DNA of 64,000 bases from Paraburkholderia fungorum (GTDB lineage Bacteria > Pseudomonadota > Gammaproteobacteria > Burkholderiales > Burkholderiaceae), in assembly GCF_003610895.1 (NCBI RefSeq), contig NZ_MCAS01000001.1, positions 558,001 through 622,000 on the forward strand. The letters are read 5' to 3'. The position numbers and the translations under genes were made by a program. Below are positions 1-8,867 of this stretch, piece after piece; position 1 is the first letter of the stretch; every line of letters begins with the position of its first letter. The notes under the pieces are model-generated. The model had not been told where the DNA came from and did no database searches. It saw only the letters and a program-made list of their open reading frames with translations.

Positions 1-463
1 GGTAGTTGACCCACCCATGCGTGCCGACGAGCACATTCATCCAGAAGGTCAGCGACGCCAGATTGACGAGCCAGAAAGAAACCGCCGTACCGGCCGGCGC
101 GTGATTCTGGAAAATAGCGACACCGGCCAGCGCAAGCAGGTTGACGGTGCCGAGCAGCAGCAACAGGCACGGGACGATGCGCGCAATCCGCAATCGATAG
201 AATGCCCGCGCATCGATACCGCTCAGACCGGACCAACGGCGTTCAGCGTTCGACGTAATCAGATAGCCCGAGATAACGAAGAACATCGTCACCCCATAGT
301 TACCGTTTCGAGCGACCGCGCGCACCGCATCCCAGCCGAATGTCCGCGCCAGCAATGTGTCGTTCAGACGGTACGCAATGTTGAAGTGATGAAACAGGAC
401 AAGCAGAATCGAGACGCCGCGGATCAAGTCAATCCGGGCGTTGCGCCGGCCAATGCTCATCAT
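1..463 (-). CDS. Acyltransferase 3 family membrane protein (partial, 3' end outside window)
   Basis: The minus-strand frame is open from an ATG at 463 to the window edge, giving about 154 N-terminal residues. The N-terminus has the acyltransferase-3 pattern: an RIDLIRGVSILLVLFHH-type first membrane segment with its His, then a YGVTMFFVISGYLI helix, then a hydrophobic helix near residues 95-115. Family members transfer acetyl or other acyl groups to sugars or lipids at the inner membrane. The start overlaps the beta-lactamase stop by four bases (ATGA), so the two are probably translationally coupled. The substrate cannot be judged from this fragment. It is a different gene from the acyltransferase at 44104. 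Confidence 0.8.
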   Translation of the reverse strand, partial: MMSIGRRNARIDLIRGVSILLVLFHHFNIAYRLNDTLLARTFGWDAVRAVARNGNYGVTMFFVISGYLITSNAERRWSGLSGIDARAFYRLRIARIVPCLLLLLGTVNLLALAGVAIFQNHAPAGTAVSFWLVNLASLTFWMNVLVGTHGWVNY

Positions 464-1332
464 GCGCTATCCGTCGCCCACTTCACGAATACGGCGCCGG
501 CTTCCCGCAAGACCGCCTCGCGAGCGGGCATGCCAAGCGCCGGTGCATCGTAATAGGCCGCGACGAGAAGCGGAGCACGGCCTGGCGGGCGCACGATTGC
601 GTAGTCGTTGGTTTGTTCTTCCACGCTTGTGCCAGGCCTGTCGCCCGCGATCCAGTCCGGCGGCAACGCCGCGCGCAGCCGGTTCAGGCCCGGCGTGCTG
701 GCGATCATCCACTTTTCCAGTTGCGCACGGGATTGAGGGCTAAGCACATTGCCGAGAAGAATCTGGCTCACCGACTTCGTGATCGAGCGTGGCGTCGTGG
801 TATCGAGCACACCGCTGTATCGGTTCGACGCGGGCTCGTACCGGTCGGAGCGCGTTACCGTATCGCCGAGACCGCGCATGAATTGAGTCAGACCGGCAGG
901 GCCGCCGGCGCTTCGCATCAGCAGCACGGCCGCCGTGTTGTCGCTCACTTCGACAATCGCCTGGCACAAGGCGCCAACCGGCATCGCGCCTTCAGCGAGA
1001 TGTGCCTTCGTCACCGGCGACGTAAAGATCATGTCCTTTTCGGTGTATCGCACAAGGCGATCGGGATGCTCCTTGCCGGCATCCACACGGGCCAGCACCT
1101 GCGCGGCGAGCAGGCCCTTGAAGGTGCTGCACATCAGAAAGCGCTCGTCGGCACGATGCGTCAGGGTTCGGCCTGAACCGGTGTCGATCGCGAACACGCC
1201 GAGGCGTCCACCATTACGGCGTTCGACGTCGGCCAGAGAGGGGGCATTCGCGGCGCGCGTGGATGTCGCGCCGAGACTCAGAAGGAGGGGCAATCCGAGT
1301 GCCAAGCTCCTTCGAGTTGTTGAAATGGTCAC
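460..1332 (-). CDS. Class A beta-lactamase, Tat-type signal, atypical KTG box
   Basis: A periplasmic serine beta-lactamase of 290 residues, the usual family length. The N-terminus TTRRSLALG followed by a hydrophobic stretch resembles a twin-arginine signal; PenA-type Burkholderia enzymes are known Tat substrates. Catalytic elements are visible: STFK (Ser69/Lys72), SDN (130-132) and the omega-loop Glu166 in RYEPASN. The third box, normally K-T/S-G, reads R-P-G (232-234), followed by T-S. Arg there is known in carbenicillinases (RSG), but Pro at the second place is unusual. No ampR/penR-type regulator is next to it in the window. Function as an active beta-lactamase is likely; its spectrum is uncertain. 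Confidence 0.88.
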   Translation of the reverse strand: MTISTTRRSLALGLPLLLSLGATSTRAANAPSLADVERRNGGRLGVFAIDTGSGRTLTHRADERFLMCSTFKGLLAAQVLARVDAGKEHPDRLVRYTEKDMIFTSPVTKAHLAEGAMPVGALCQAIVEVSDNTAAVLLMRSAGGPAGLTQFMRGLGDTVTRSDRYEPASNRYSGVLDTTTPRSITKSVSQILLGNVLSPQSRAQLEKWMIASTPGLNRLRAALPPDWIAGDRPGTSVEEQTNDYAIVRPPGRAPLLVAAYYDAPALGMPAREAVLREAGAVFVKWATDSA

Positions 1333-1432
1333 AGCGTCGTCCTTTTATTCGAGTTCTGGTTTCTTCTTCGAAATGCAACTGTACAACTTTGTCCGGCTTT
1401 CGCGCTTACCGGTATCGAATCCGGCTCACCAT

Positions 1433-1466
1433 AAAAAACGGGCCAGTCCCGCAAAGGACTGGCCCG
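1433..1466 (-). terminator. Rho-independent terminator of the 1481-1705 gene
   Basis: Arms 1439-1449 and 1456-1466 are perfect 11-base complements around a six-base loop (CGCAAA). On the minus strand the hairpin is followed by six T residues (A-tract 1433-1438 on the plus strand). It lies 14 bases beyond the stop of the small gene and separates it from the beta-lactamase promoter region. Confidence 0.85.
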
Positions 1467-1480
1467 CTCACCGCACACAA

Positions 1481-1705
1481 TCACGTCTGAGGATTCGTAT
1501 CGTCGGTGGCTTGAGCATTGTCGGCGTCGTCCTGCTTCTCGCCTTCTTTCTTCTCGACCAACCCTTCCAATGCCCCGGCACCTTCAAAGCCCGCTACCGC
1601 TGCAACGCCTTTCGTTAGCAGACCTGCATCCGGATCGACTTTTTCTGCTGCCTCAACGGCTGCTACTGCGCCAGCGATCTTGCCTACTTCGTCCAAGAGT
1701 CCCAT
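1481..1705 (-). CDS. Small conserved-looking acidic/Ala-rich protein
   Basis: A 74-residue protein with no recognised family. The N-terminal two thirds are Ala/Val/Gly-rich and amphipathic (GKIAGAVAAVEAAEK). The C-terminus is hydrophilic and acidic, with many D, E, Q and T, and looks disordered. There is no signal peptide or Cys. A clear GGAGGG ribosome-binding site sits six bases upstream of the ATG, and a strong rho-independent terminator follows the stop, so it looks like a real monocistronic gene. Function unknown. Confidence 0.6.
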   Translation of the reverse strand: MGLLDEVGKIAGAVAAVEAAEKVDPDAGLLTKGVAAVAGFEGAGALEGLVEKKEGEKQDDADNAQATDDTNPQT

Positions 1706-1836
1706 TTCGCCCTCCGCGAGAAAAAGTGAAATGCCATCCTCTCACGAACTCGACGCCTTGTCGTCAAATGTAAAATTGACTTTGTCAGTTGGCGCGAATC
1801 CGAAATGACAATGAAAGAAATCGCCGATCCACACGC

Positions 1837-3951
1837 TTAAATCGCGCTTGTCACCGGCGCGGTTGCCGCCGGATCGGTAATGCTGATCTGACCCGTCTCG
1901 ACGTGACCCGCAATGCGCCGCAACCAGCTCGCGTTGCCCGCGACAGTCAATTGAAAGTCATACCACTGACTGCTGCACGACAGGTCCCAATGCGCCTCCA
2001 CACTCTTGCCCGCCGGCACCGTCACCGTGCGCGGCGCCTGACCATAAGCGACGTCAGCCACAGTGACCGTGAGCGGCGTGCTCCCCGCGTTGGACAGCGT
2101 GACGTAGACGTTGCCGTTCGCCACGTCGTAGCAGGTTACGACATCCGGCTTTGCCGCGGCATCCGCTGTGGACGATCCCGCGAAACGCCGGAAGTAACCG
2201 TTCGGGCCGTAGACGTTCACCATGTAATTGCCGTTCGCGTCGAACGCCCACGTGTCGGTCAACTGCTTGCCGGCCTCGACGGTGTAGCGGCGCGGCATGG
2301 CGGTGGGGTCGCCTGTGTACACCCAGAAATGCGCGCCCTGCGTGCCGGTATTCGCGAACGTCAGCGCATAGCCTTGCGACTGCACCTGCCCGTTCACATG
2401 CAACTCGTACGGCAACGCACGCGCGGGCCGCGTGCCGGGCTCCTGCGCCGTGACCAGTTGCTGCGCGGTACTGGCCGGTGCGGCCTGCGCCGTGGTGCGT
2501 GCGCATTGCAAATCGGCCTGTGCAACGTAGGTTTGCGTACTCGGCAGCGACGGCACGCTGGCGTCGGACTTCGAAAAGTCGAGCGCCGAACTCAGATCGC
2601 CGCAAATCGCACGGCGCCACGGCGAGATATTGGTTTCGATCACGCCGAAACGCTTCTCGATGAATTGCAGCACCGACGTGTGATCGAATACCTGCGAGCA
2701 GACAAAGCCGCCCTTCGACCACGGCGACACCACGGTCATCGGCACGCGCGGGCCGAGACCGTAAGGGAGATTGTCGGCGGTATAGGTACCGGCCTGCGTC
2801 GCGGTCACGACGTTATGCCGCTCAAGCGAGATGTCCACGGTACTCATACCCGAGCCCGGCACCGTGGGCGCTTGCGGCGGCACCACGTGATCGAAGAAGC
2901 CGTCGTTCTCGTCATACATGATGAACAGGACCGTCTTGCTCCACACATCGGGATTCGACGTCAGCGCATCGAGAATCGTCGAGATGTAATTGGCGCCGTA
3001 GAGCGGTGTGAACTTCGGATGCTCCGAATACGCGGCGGGCGGCAGCAGCCACGACACTTGCGGCAATGCATTGGCCTGTACGTCGGCCTTCAGCTGCGTC
3101 AGCGTGCGCGTACTCATGCCGCGGTTCTGCAGCGACGAACCGGCCGGTGCGTTCACGAAATTCTGGAACGAGGCCAGCATGTTCGTGCCGTAGTTGCCGT
3201 TGAAATTGTCGAAGCCGGTGCCCTGCTGGTAGATCTGCCACGAGATGCCGGCCGTCTCGAGCCGCTCGGGATACGTGGTCCAGTTAAAGGGCTGCAGCTT
3301 GATCGTGTCGAACTGGTTGTCGATGTAATCGGTGTTGTCGAGCAGCGGGCCGCCACCGGTAGCGAGCGGGTCGACCATCCCCGTCATCAGATACATGCGG
3401 TTCGGGTGTGTGTTGCCCGGGATCGAACAGAAGTAGTTGTCGCACACGGTGAAGGCATCCGCGAGCGCGTAGTGGAACGGAATGTCCGCACGCTCGTGAT
3501 AGCCCATCGTCATATTGCTCTTCTGCACGGCCCACTTGTCGGCGCGGCCGCTGTCGATCGCACCGTGCGTGGTGGCCCATGTGTGCGGCAAACCGCCGAT
3601 ACATTGCGCGTTGACGTTCGGATTGGTGGTGTCGTAGCGGAACGGCGCGATCACCTTCGTCTGATCCTCCTGGCGCGGCTGGAACCACACCGGCTGGCCG
3701 TTCGGCAGCGTCACGGGAAAGCGGTCGTTATAACCGCGCACGCCGCTCAGGTGACCGAGATAGTGATCGAACGAGCGGTTCTCCTGCATGAAGACAACAA
3801 TGTGCTGCACATCCTGAATCGTACCCGTCACCGAAGTCGGCTCGATTGCCAGCGCTTTGCGAATCGATTCGGGAAACAGGGTGGTGGCGGCTGTCGCGCC
3901 CGCGAGTCCGGCGGACAGCTTCAGAAAATCTCGACGCGTTTTGGTGACCAT
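1837..3951 (-). CDS. plcN: Phosphocholine-specific (non-haemolytic type) phospholipase C
   Basis: An exported phospholipase C of 704 residues, the normal length for the bacterial PlcN/PlcH family, which hydrolyses phosphatidylcholine and related lipids to diacylglycerol and the phosphorylated head group. The N-terminus TKTRRDFLKLSAG is a textbook Tat signal. The mature start carries QHIVVFMQENRSFDHYLG, the metal-binding phosphoesterase motif of the family. Further family motifs are MYDENDGFFDHVVPP and GLGPRVPMTVVSPW. The C-terminal about 180 residues form the two beta-rich DUF756 repeats. A tiny lipoprotein gene lies immediately upstream on the same strand. The symbol is by family resemblance; a haemolytic paralogue cannot be excluded. 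Confidence 0.9.
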   Translation of the reverse strand: MVTKTRRDFLKLSAGLAGATAATTLFPESIRKALAIEPTSVTGTIQDVQHIVVFMQENRSFDHYLGHLSGVRGYNDRFPVTLPNGQPVWFQPRQEDQTKVIAPFRYDTTNPNVNAQCIGGLPHTWATTHGAIDSGRADKWAVQKSNMTMGYHERADIPFHYALADAFTVCDNYFCSIPGNTHPNRMYLMTGMVDPLATGGGPLLDNTDYIDNQFDTIKLQPFNWTTYPERLETAGISWQIYQQGTGFDNFNGNYGTNMLASFQNFVNAPAGSSLQNRGMSTRTLTQLKADVQANALPQVSWLLPPAAYSEHPKFTPLYGANYISTILDALTSNPDVWSKTVLFIMYDENDGFFDHVVPPQAPTVPGSGMSTVDISLERHNVVTATQAGTYTADNLPYGLGPRVPMTVVSPWSKGGFVCSQVFDHTSVLQFIEKRFGVIETNISPWRRAICGDLSSALDFSKSDASVPSLPSTQTYVAQADLQCARTTAQAAPASTAQQLVTAQEPGTRPARALPYELHVNGQVQSQGYALTFANTGTQGAHFWVYTGDPTAMPRRYTVEAGKQLTDTWAFDANGNYMVNVYGPNGYFRRFAGSSTADAAAKPDVVTCYDVANGNVYVTLSNAGSTPLTVTVADVAYGQAPRTVTVPAGKSVEAHWDLSCSSQWYDFQLTVAGNASWLRRIAGHVETGQISITDPAATAPVTSAI

Positions 3952-3978
3952 GCGATGAACCTAGTTTGAATTCCGAGC

Positions 3979-4173
3979 TCAGGAGGCGGGCGGGACAAAA
4001 CCCGGCGGGCAACTCATACGCGCATTGGCGACAGTGGCGTTGCCGCATGCTGCCTTGGCCGCTGCAGCAGGCACCGGCGCAGGCGACGACACATCGTCGC
4101 CGCACGCGCCAAGCAGCGCGCTCATTGCAATAACGCCGGCGAGCGCAAAAAGCCGGAATGCCGAAGTCGGCAT
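3979..4173 (-). CDS. Small lipoprotein upstream of phospholipase C
   Basis: A predicted 64-residue lipoprotein. I chose the ATG at 4173 because GGAG precedes it by about six bases and it gives a proper signal (MPTSAFRLFALAG) ending in the lipobox LLGAC; a longer open frame starts at 4239 but lacks these signs. The mature part is short, rich in Ala and Pro, with two further Cys (KAACGNA, MSCPPGF) that could form a disulfide. It ends 27 bases before phospholipase C, so the two probably share a transcript. No function can be assigned. Confidence 0.6.
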   Translation of the reverse strand: MPTSAFRLFALAGVIAMSALLGACGDDVSSPAPVPAAAAKAACGNATVANARMSCPPGFVPPAS

Positions 4174-4314
4174 GAATGTCTCCGTGAAAATGAATGACGG
4201 ACGCGATCGCGCGTCGGCAACGCATGCGCTCAAGCGCACGCGTTGCCGAGAAGGTAATTACCGTTTATTACATGCGGGTGTCGTGGCGAAAAACAGGCCG
4301 ACTACGGATAACCG

Positions 4315-4734
4315 TTAGCGCCTGGGCGGCTGCGGGTTATTCGCTGGATTGGTATCGAATCTGGCGACGCTTTTAATGCCGTCGTCGCTGATGAGTGACT
4401 GCAATTCAGCTTCCATCACGTCGGCAATTTCCTTGCCGTATATCTCGTCGCCATTTACGTAGACCGTGAACGACTGCAAGTACTTTGCTTTCTTCTCCGG
4501 ATTCCCGATTGTCTGCAGGGTCCACTGATAAAGCGGATAGTTTTCGACTCCCTGCTGCTCCGCTTCGCTCACGTAGCCGGCGAAAGCGTCGAACTGACAC
4601 TTCAAGGTCGCGTTGTGCCGGCGCAGCACATCATGAAGCGCGGTATGAGAAACACCCTGCGAGTTTGCGCGCAGATTGCCGGCCAGTTCGGGCGAGACGG
4701 TAATCCGGAGCTGGAATTGCCATGTGGGTTCCAT
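4315..4734 (-). CDS. Hypothetical protein (139 aa)
   Basis: I do not recognise this soluble protein. It starts MEPTWQFQLRITVSPELAG, has one Cys, no signal and no membrane segment, and ends in a Pro/Asn/Arg-rich tail. The middle (PLYQWTLQTIGNPEKKAKY) and the segment SFTVYVNGDEIYGKEIAD look like an ordered alpha/beta fold. It stands alone, facing away from the lipoprotein pair at 5012. Base composition matches the neighbours. An overlapping alternative frame at 4602-4814 is less protein-like. Confidence 0.5.
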   Translation of the reverse strand: MEPTWQFQLRITVSPELAGNLRANSQGVSHTALHDVLRRHNATLKCQFDAFAGYVSEAEQQGVENYPLYQWTLQTIGNPEKKAKYLQSFTVYVNGDEIYGKEIADVMEAELQSLISDDGIKSVARFDTNPANNPQPPRR

Positions 4735-5011
4735 GGTGACCTCGGTATCGCATCCTGAGCGTGTGCTGGTGGAGATAAACCAGCGCTATTGGCCGTCATG
4801 CAATGGGCGACCATAAACCGGGTAATGCCGGATCAATTCGCCCATACTTCTTGCACGATTTAATTACGATTTGCTTTCAAAGCAAAAAGAGAATAACCCT
4901 TCAGTCAATTTTTCTCCGGACTTGCCGATAATACGTGAACCCGTCTTTGCAAAGGCGTCGAGGCGGGTGACCACCTCAATCAGACCATAACCAAAGAGGC
5001 ATTAGAAGCCC

Positions 5012-5569
5012 ATGTTTGCTTTGCGAAGGATTCTCCTCGTCATCCCGATTGCGACGCTCGCCGCGTGCTCGGTTGTCGCGCCGCCCTATTCGGCCTCCGT
5101 CGACAATATCCAGGCGCTCAAGAACGCATCGCCGCTGGCAACGCGTCTCGGCACTTTCACCAACGATAAAGCCGATGGCGATCATTCGTCCGTGCAACTG
5201 CGCGCGAACCGCATGACCTCGCCCGTTGGCGATTCGTTTGCCCAATACCTTTCGAGTGCATTACAACAAGAGTTGACCCTCGCCCGTGCACTGTCACCCC
5301 AAGCCAAGGTCGAACTGAGCGGCGTGCTGCTGAAGAACAACGTCGATGCCAACGTCGGCACCGCCACCGGCACGATCTCCGCTCGCTTCATCGTCAAGCG
5401 CGGCGAAGAAGTGCGCTACGACAGCGTGAAAACCGCGACCACGCAGTGGGACTCGTCGTTCGCCGCCGCGATCGCGATTCCGCGGGCAACGCAGGAGTAT
5501 CCGCTCATCGTCCAGAAGCTGCTCGCGTCGCTCTACGCGGATCCCGCGTTCATGCAAGCCATCCAGTAA
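5012..5569 (+). CDS. Putative outer-membrane lipoprotein, first of a pair
   Basis: A 185-residue protein with a lipoprotein signal: a basic start (MFALRRILL), a hydrophobic core and the lipobox LAAC. The mature region has a YSASVDNIQALKNAS start and alternating polar/hydrophobic strands, suggesting a compact beta-rich periplasmic domain. It is followed after 30 bases by a second lipoprotein gene of similar size, so the two likely form an operon and possibly a complex. No residue pattern gives an enzymatic function. Confidence 0.65.
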   Translation: MFALRRILLVIPIATLAACSVVAPPYSASVDNIQALKNASPLATRLGTFTNDKADGDHSSVQLRANRMTSPVGDSFAQYLSSALQQELTLARALSPQAKVELSGVLLKNNVDANVGTATGTISARFIVKRGEEVRYDSVKTATTQWDSSFAAAIAIPRATQEYPLIVQKLLASLYADPAFMQAIQ

Positions 5570-5599
5570 TCCTTCTTTTCTCACAGACCAGAAATCATC

Positions 5600-6223
5600 A
5601 TGAAACTGATGCACCTTATTCGCAGTATCGTCGTCACCGGCGCAATTGCGTCGCTCGCAGGTTGCGCACACGACATCACCATCTCCGGCGACCCGGCAGC
5701 GATCACCGCAGGCACCTCTACCGCGGCAACGGCGACGGCCCAAACGCAGCCGATCAACAAGACGGTTGGACTCGTGATCACCGACGAACTGCGCACCAAG
5801 GAAGTCGTGACGCCGGGCGGCGGCGGCGACAAGGTGGCCTACAAACCGTATCGCGATCTGGAACTGCCGATCTATGTCGAACTCAGCCAGGTGTTCAGCA
5901 ATGTGGTGAAACTGAATGCCGCGCCCGATCAGGCAACGGTTCAAGCCAAGAATCTGAGCTATGTCGTCACGCCGACCATCTCGACGACTTCTTCGTCGCC
6001 GAGCCTTCTGACCTGGCCGCCGACCGACTTCTCGGTGACGCTCGTATGTACCGTGACCGATCCGAGCGGCAAACTCGTGACGAAGAAGGAAGTAACGGGC
6101 AACGGTCACGCGGAGTTCAGCGAATTCAAGCGTAACTTCGGTCTCGCCGCTCAACGCGCGACGACCGATGCCGTGCAGAAGCTGCAGGCCGCCATGCAGG
6201 ATACGCCGGAACTGCGTCAGTAA
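5600..6223 (+). CDS. Putative lipoprotein, second of a pair
   Basis: A 207-residue lipoprotein with signal MKLMHLIRSIVVTGAIASLAGC, lipobox LAGC. The region after the Cys is Ala/Thr-rich (AGTSTAATATAQTQP), a typical flexible tether, followed by a domain with strand-like segments (TVGLVITDELRTKEV, YVVTPTISTTSSSP, DFSVTLVCTVTD). It shares organisation with the upstream gene but little obvious sequence identity. Probably an envelope protein acting with its neighbour. Function unknown. Confidence 0.65.
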   Translation: MKLMHLIRSIVVTGAIASLAGCAHDITISGDPAAITAGTSTAATATAQTQPINKTVGLVITDELRTKEVVTPGGGGDKVAYKPYRDLELPIYVELSQVFSNVVKLNAAPDQATVQAKNLSYVVTPTISTTSSSPSLLTWPPTDFSVTLVCTVTDPSGKLVTKKEVTGNGHAEFSEFKRNFGLAAQRATTDAVQKLQAAMQDTPELRQ

Positions 6224-6244
6224 AAGCAGACCGCGAAATGATCA

Positions 6245-6268
6245 GCGCCCGCCGGATCCGGCGGGCGC
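6245..6268. terminator. GC-rich perfect palindrome after the lipoprotein pair
   Basis: A perfect 24-base palindrome (GCGCCCGCCGGA and its complement) 21 bases after the stop at 6223. It could fold as a strong hairpin and end the lipoprotein transcript, but there is no T-tract directly after it, so termination is only suggested. Confidence 0.45.
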
Positions 6269-6380
6269 CTCGACCGCCGGCTGCTTTCAGACCAGCAGAT
6301 CATCAGCACACTGCTCCCGGTCCAGCAGCACAAAACCTCTTCTTTACCCTATAGATCAGCAAGACGGGACACGCATCCCA

Positions 6381-6397
6381 ATGGCATGGCTCGTGCT
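6381..6397 (+). promoter_or_regulatory. Sigma-54 promoter for the DszC/SfnC-like gene
   Basis: The element ATGGCATGGCTCGTGCT matches the -24/-12 sigma-54 consensus, with GG (6383-6384), exactly ten bases, then GC (6395-6396); the -12 box is GTGC instead of TTGC. The predicted transcription start is near 6408, giving a leader of about 58 bases before the ATG at 6466. It pairs with a similar element before msuE and fits a target of the nearby SfnR-type activator. Confidence 0.6.
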
Positions 6398-6465
6398 TTT
6401 CAGTTGATAGGTTCGGGAGCCTAACCGCTCTGCCCCACTCCACCTATCGACTCAAGAGCAGGCGC

Positions 6466-7710
6466 ATGACAGCACACATCCAGCGTGAAGCATTGCCACT
6501 TTCAACCGGCGCCGACTACGAACAGTTGCTCGCCAGATTCAAGCCGATCTTCGACCGGATCGCGCAAGGCGCGCTCGAACGCGAACGCACGCGTGCGCTG
6601 CCCTACGAGCAGATTGTCTGGCTGAAGGAAGCCGGGTTCGGCGCCGTCAGAGTGCCGCGCGAATACGGCGGCGCCGGCGCGACGCTTGCGCAACTCGTGC
6701 AGTTGCTGATCGAACTGGCCGAGGCCGACTCGAGCCTGCCGCAAGCGTTGCGCGGTCATTTCGCTTTCGTCGAAGACAGGATCAACGCAGCGCCCGGCGC
6801 GGCCCGGGAAAAATGGCTGCAGCGATTCGTGGCGGGCGAAATCGTCGGCAATGCGTGGACCGAAGTCGGCGCGGTCAAGATAGGCGATGTGATCACGCGT
6901 GTATCGCGCCATGACAACCAGTGGGTCGTCAACGGAACGAAGTACTACAGCACGGGCAGCATCTTTGCCGACTGGATCGACGTCTACGCGCAGCGCGACG
7001 ACAACGGCGCCGACGTCATCGCAGCCGTGAGCACGCACCAGCCAGGCGTCAGGCAAAGCGACGACTGGGATGGCTTCGGTCAACGCACCACCGGAAGCGG
7101 AACGTCTGTATTCGAAAACGCGGTGGTCGACGCGGAAAACATCATCGATTTCTCCACGCGTTTCAAGTACCAGACGGCGTTCTACCAGCTGGTGCTGATC
7201 GCCGTGATCGCGGGAACGGGGCGCGCCGCATTGCGCGACATCTCGCACGAAGTACGCAAACGCACCCGGGTTTACAGCCACGGCAACGCGCCGCGCGTCA
7301 GCGAAGACGCACAGGTGCAACAGGTGGTTGGGCAAATAGCAGCACGCGTGTACGCTGCGGAGGCCACTGCAGTGCGCGCCGCGGAGCCCGCTCAAAGAGC
7401 GTACGAAACGCGCTTTGGCACTGACCGCGATGCCGAACAGGCCGCGAACGTGGCGGCCGAAATCGAATCGGCCAAGGCACAAGTCGCCGTGGCCAGTCTG
7501 ATTCTGCAGGCGACCACCGACCTGTTCAATGCACTGGGTGCTTCAGGCGTTAGCGAAAACAAACTACTGGACCGTCACTGGCGAAACGCGCGTACCGCCG
7601 CGTCACACAATCCGCTGATCTACAAGGAGCGGATCGTGGGCGACTGGGAAATCAACGGCACGCAGCCGCCCTTCGTCTGGCAGATCGGTGACAGCAGATC
7701 CGCCACATAG
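6466..7710 (+). CDS. Acyl-CoA-dehydrogenase-fold flavoprotein monooxygenase (DszC/SfnC-like)
   Basis: A 414-residue protein of the acyl-CoA dehydrogenase fold, closest in pattern to reduced-flavin-dependent DszC/SfnC-type oxygenases: an N-terminal helical domain with VRVPREYGGAGA, a middle beta domain (GTKYYSTGSIFADW), and a C-terminal helical domain with DRHWRNARTAASHNPLIYK. In family members this last motif replaces the true dehydrogenase signature. The likely role is oxidation of an organosulfur compound with FMNH2 supplied by MsuE. It lies next to sfnR/sfnB and carries its own sigma-54 promoter. Exact substrate unknown. Confidence 0.8.
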   Translation: MTAHIQREALPLSTGADYEQLLARFKPIFDRIAQGALERERTRALPYEQIVWLKEAGFGAVRVPREYGGAGATLAQLVQLLIELAEADSSLPQALRGHFAFVEDRINAAPGAAREKWLQRFVAGEIVGNAWTEVGAVKIGDVITRVSRHDNQWVVNGTKYYSTGSIFADWIDVYAQRDDNGADVIAAVSTHQPGVRQSDDWDGFGQRTTGSGTSVFENAVVDAENIIDFSTRFKYQTAFYQLVLIAVIAGTGRAALRDISHEVRKRTRVYSHGNAPRVSEDAQVQQVVGQIAARVYAAEATAVRAAEPAQRAYETRFGTDRDAEQAANVAAEIESAKAQVAVASLILQATTDLFNALGASGVSENKLLDRHWRNARTAASHNPLIYKERIVGDWEINGTQPPFVWQIGDSRSAT

Positions 7711-7751
7711 CTCAGGCAAACAGATCAGGCACGGAGATCAGGCAAGTGAGC

Positions 7752-8867
7752 CTACTTCTGCGCGGAAATCTGTTTGGCCCGGATCAGGCGCGCCCGCAAC
7801 ACATTGCGACTGATGCCCAGCAGCCGCGCCGCCTGAATCTGGTTCCGGTAGCAGAAGTCGAACGCCACGCGCATCACCGTGTCTTCGATCTGCTCGAACA
7901 GATTGCCTTCCGCCTGATCGAAGAGCTGGCGCAACGCACCCTCCAGCGCTTCAATCGGTGTCGATGCAACCGGGTCGGCGGCCGCACGGCGCGCGGCGTG
8001 AATTCCGAACGACGACATTTGCAGATCGCCCTCGCCCAGCGAATCGCTGCGGCACACCAGCAACGCGTAGTGAATGACGTTCTCAAGTTCGCGAATGTTG
8101 CCAGGCCAGGTATGCTCCAGCAGCTTGCGCTCCGCGCGCGGCTCGATGCCGACGGGGCCGTAACCCAACCGGTTGCGGTACTCCTCAATGAAGTAGCGGG
8201 CCAGCGGCAATATATCGCCGGGCCGGTCGCGCAGTGTGGGTACAGCCAGATGCACGACGTTCAGGCGATAGAACAGATCCTCGCGAAAATGGCCCGCCAC
8301 CACCGCGTCCTGCAGGTGCACATTGGTGGCCGCCAGCACGCGCACGTCGATGGGAATGCTCCTGCGCGAACCGAGCCGTACGATCTCGCGTTCCTGCAGC
8401 ACGCGCAGCAGCTTGACCTGCATCGACAGCGGCAGATCGCCTATCTCGTCCAGAAACAAGGTCCCGCCATTGGCCGCTTCGAACCAACCGGGCTTGGCGC
8501 AGAACGCCCCCGTGAACGCGCCTTTCTCATGGCCGAACAATTCGCTCTCCACCAGCGACTCGGAGAACGCCCCGCAATTGACCGCCACAAACGGGCCGTC
8601 CTTGCGGGCACTCAGATTATGCACATGACGTGCAACCAGTTCCTTGCCCGTCCCGGTCTCGCCAATCACAAGCACGTTCGCCTCGCTCGGCGCCACCATG
8701 CGAATACGTTCCAGCAAAGCCACCGATTGCGGGTCCGAGAAGATCTGCGCGGTTGCGCGAATGGAGGTGGTCAGCGCGCGCTTGTCGGGCATCGTCAGCA
8801 CAGGCGGGGCCTCCGCTCTCGCGACAGCTGGCCGGTCCGGTAACACGTGATCGAGTGAATAGTTCAT
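7752..8867 (-). CDS. sfnR: Sigma-54-dependent activator, SfnR-like
   Basis: A 371-residue enhancer-binding protein consisting mainly of the AAA+ domain: Walker A GETGTGKE, the sigma-54 contact loop GAFTGA, Walker [13 protein letters not shown], the arginine-finger region, and a C-terminal Fis-type helix-turn-helix ([19 protein letters not shown]). No N-terminal receiver or PAS domain is seen, as in SfnR of Pseudomonas putida, which activates dimethyl sulfone use under sulfate limitation. I start it at the ATG at 8867, whose ATGA overlaps the sfnB stop; the frame stays open to 8909. The overlap predicts coupled translation with sfnB. Confidence 0.85.
   Translation of the reverse strand: MNYSLDHVLPDRPAVARAEAPPVLTMPDKRALTTSIRATAQIFSDPQSVALLERIRMVAPSEANVLVIGETGTGKELVARHVHNLSARKDGPFVAVNCGAFSESLVESELFGHEKGAFTGAFCAKPGWFEAANGGTLFLDEIGDLPLSMQVKLLRVLQEREIVRLGSRRSIPIDVRVLAATNVHLQDAVVAGHFREDLFYRLNVVHLAVPTLRDRPGDILPLARYFIEEYRNRLGYGPVGIEPRAERKLLEHTWPGNIRELENVIHYALLVCRSDSLGEGDLQMSSFGIHAARRAAADPVASTPIEALEGALRQLFDQAEGNLFEQIEDTVMRVAFDFCYRNQIQAARLLGISRNVLRARLIRAKQISAQK

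Noticed and set aside
1789..3969. A 726-codon plus-strand open frame opposite phospholipase C
   Set aside because: Arg/His-rich translation without any domain, explained by high GC in the antisense of a well-supported gene.
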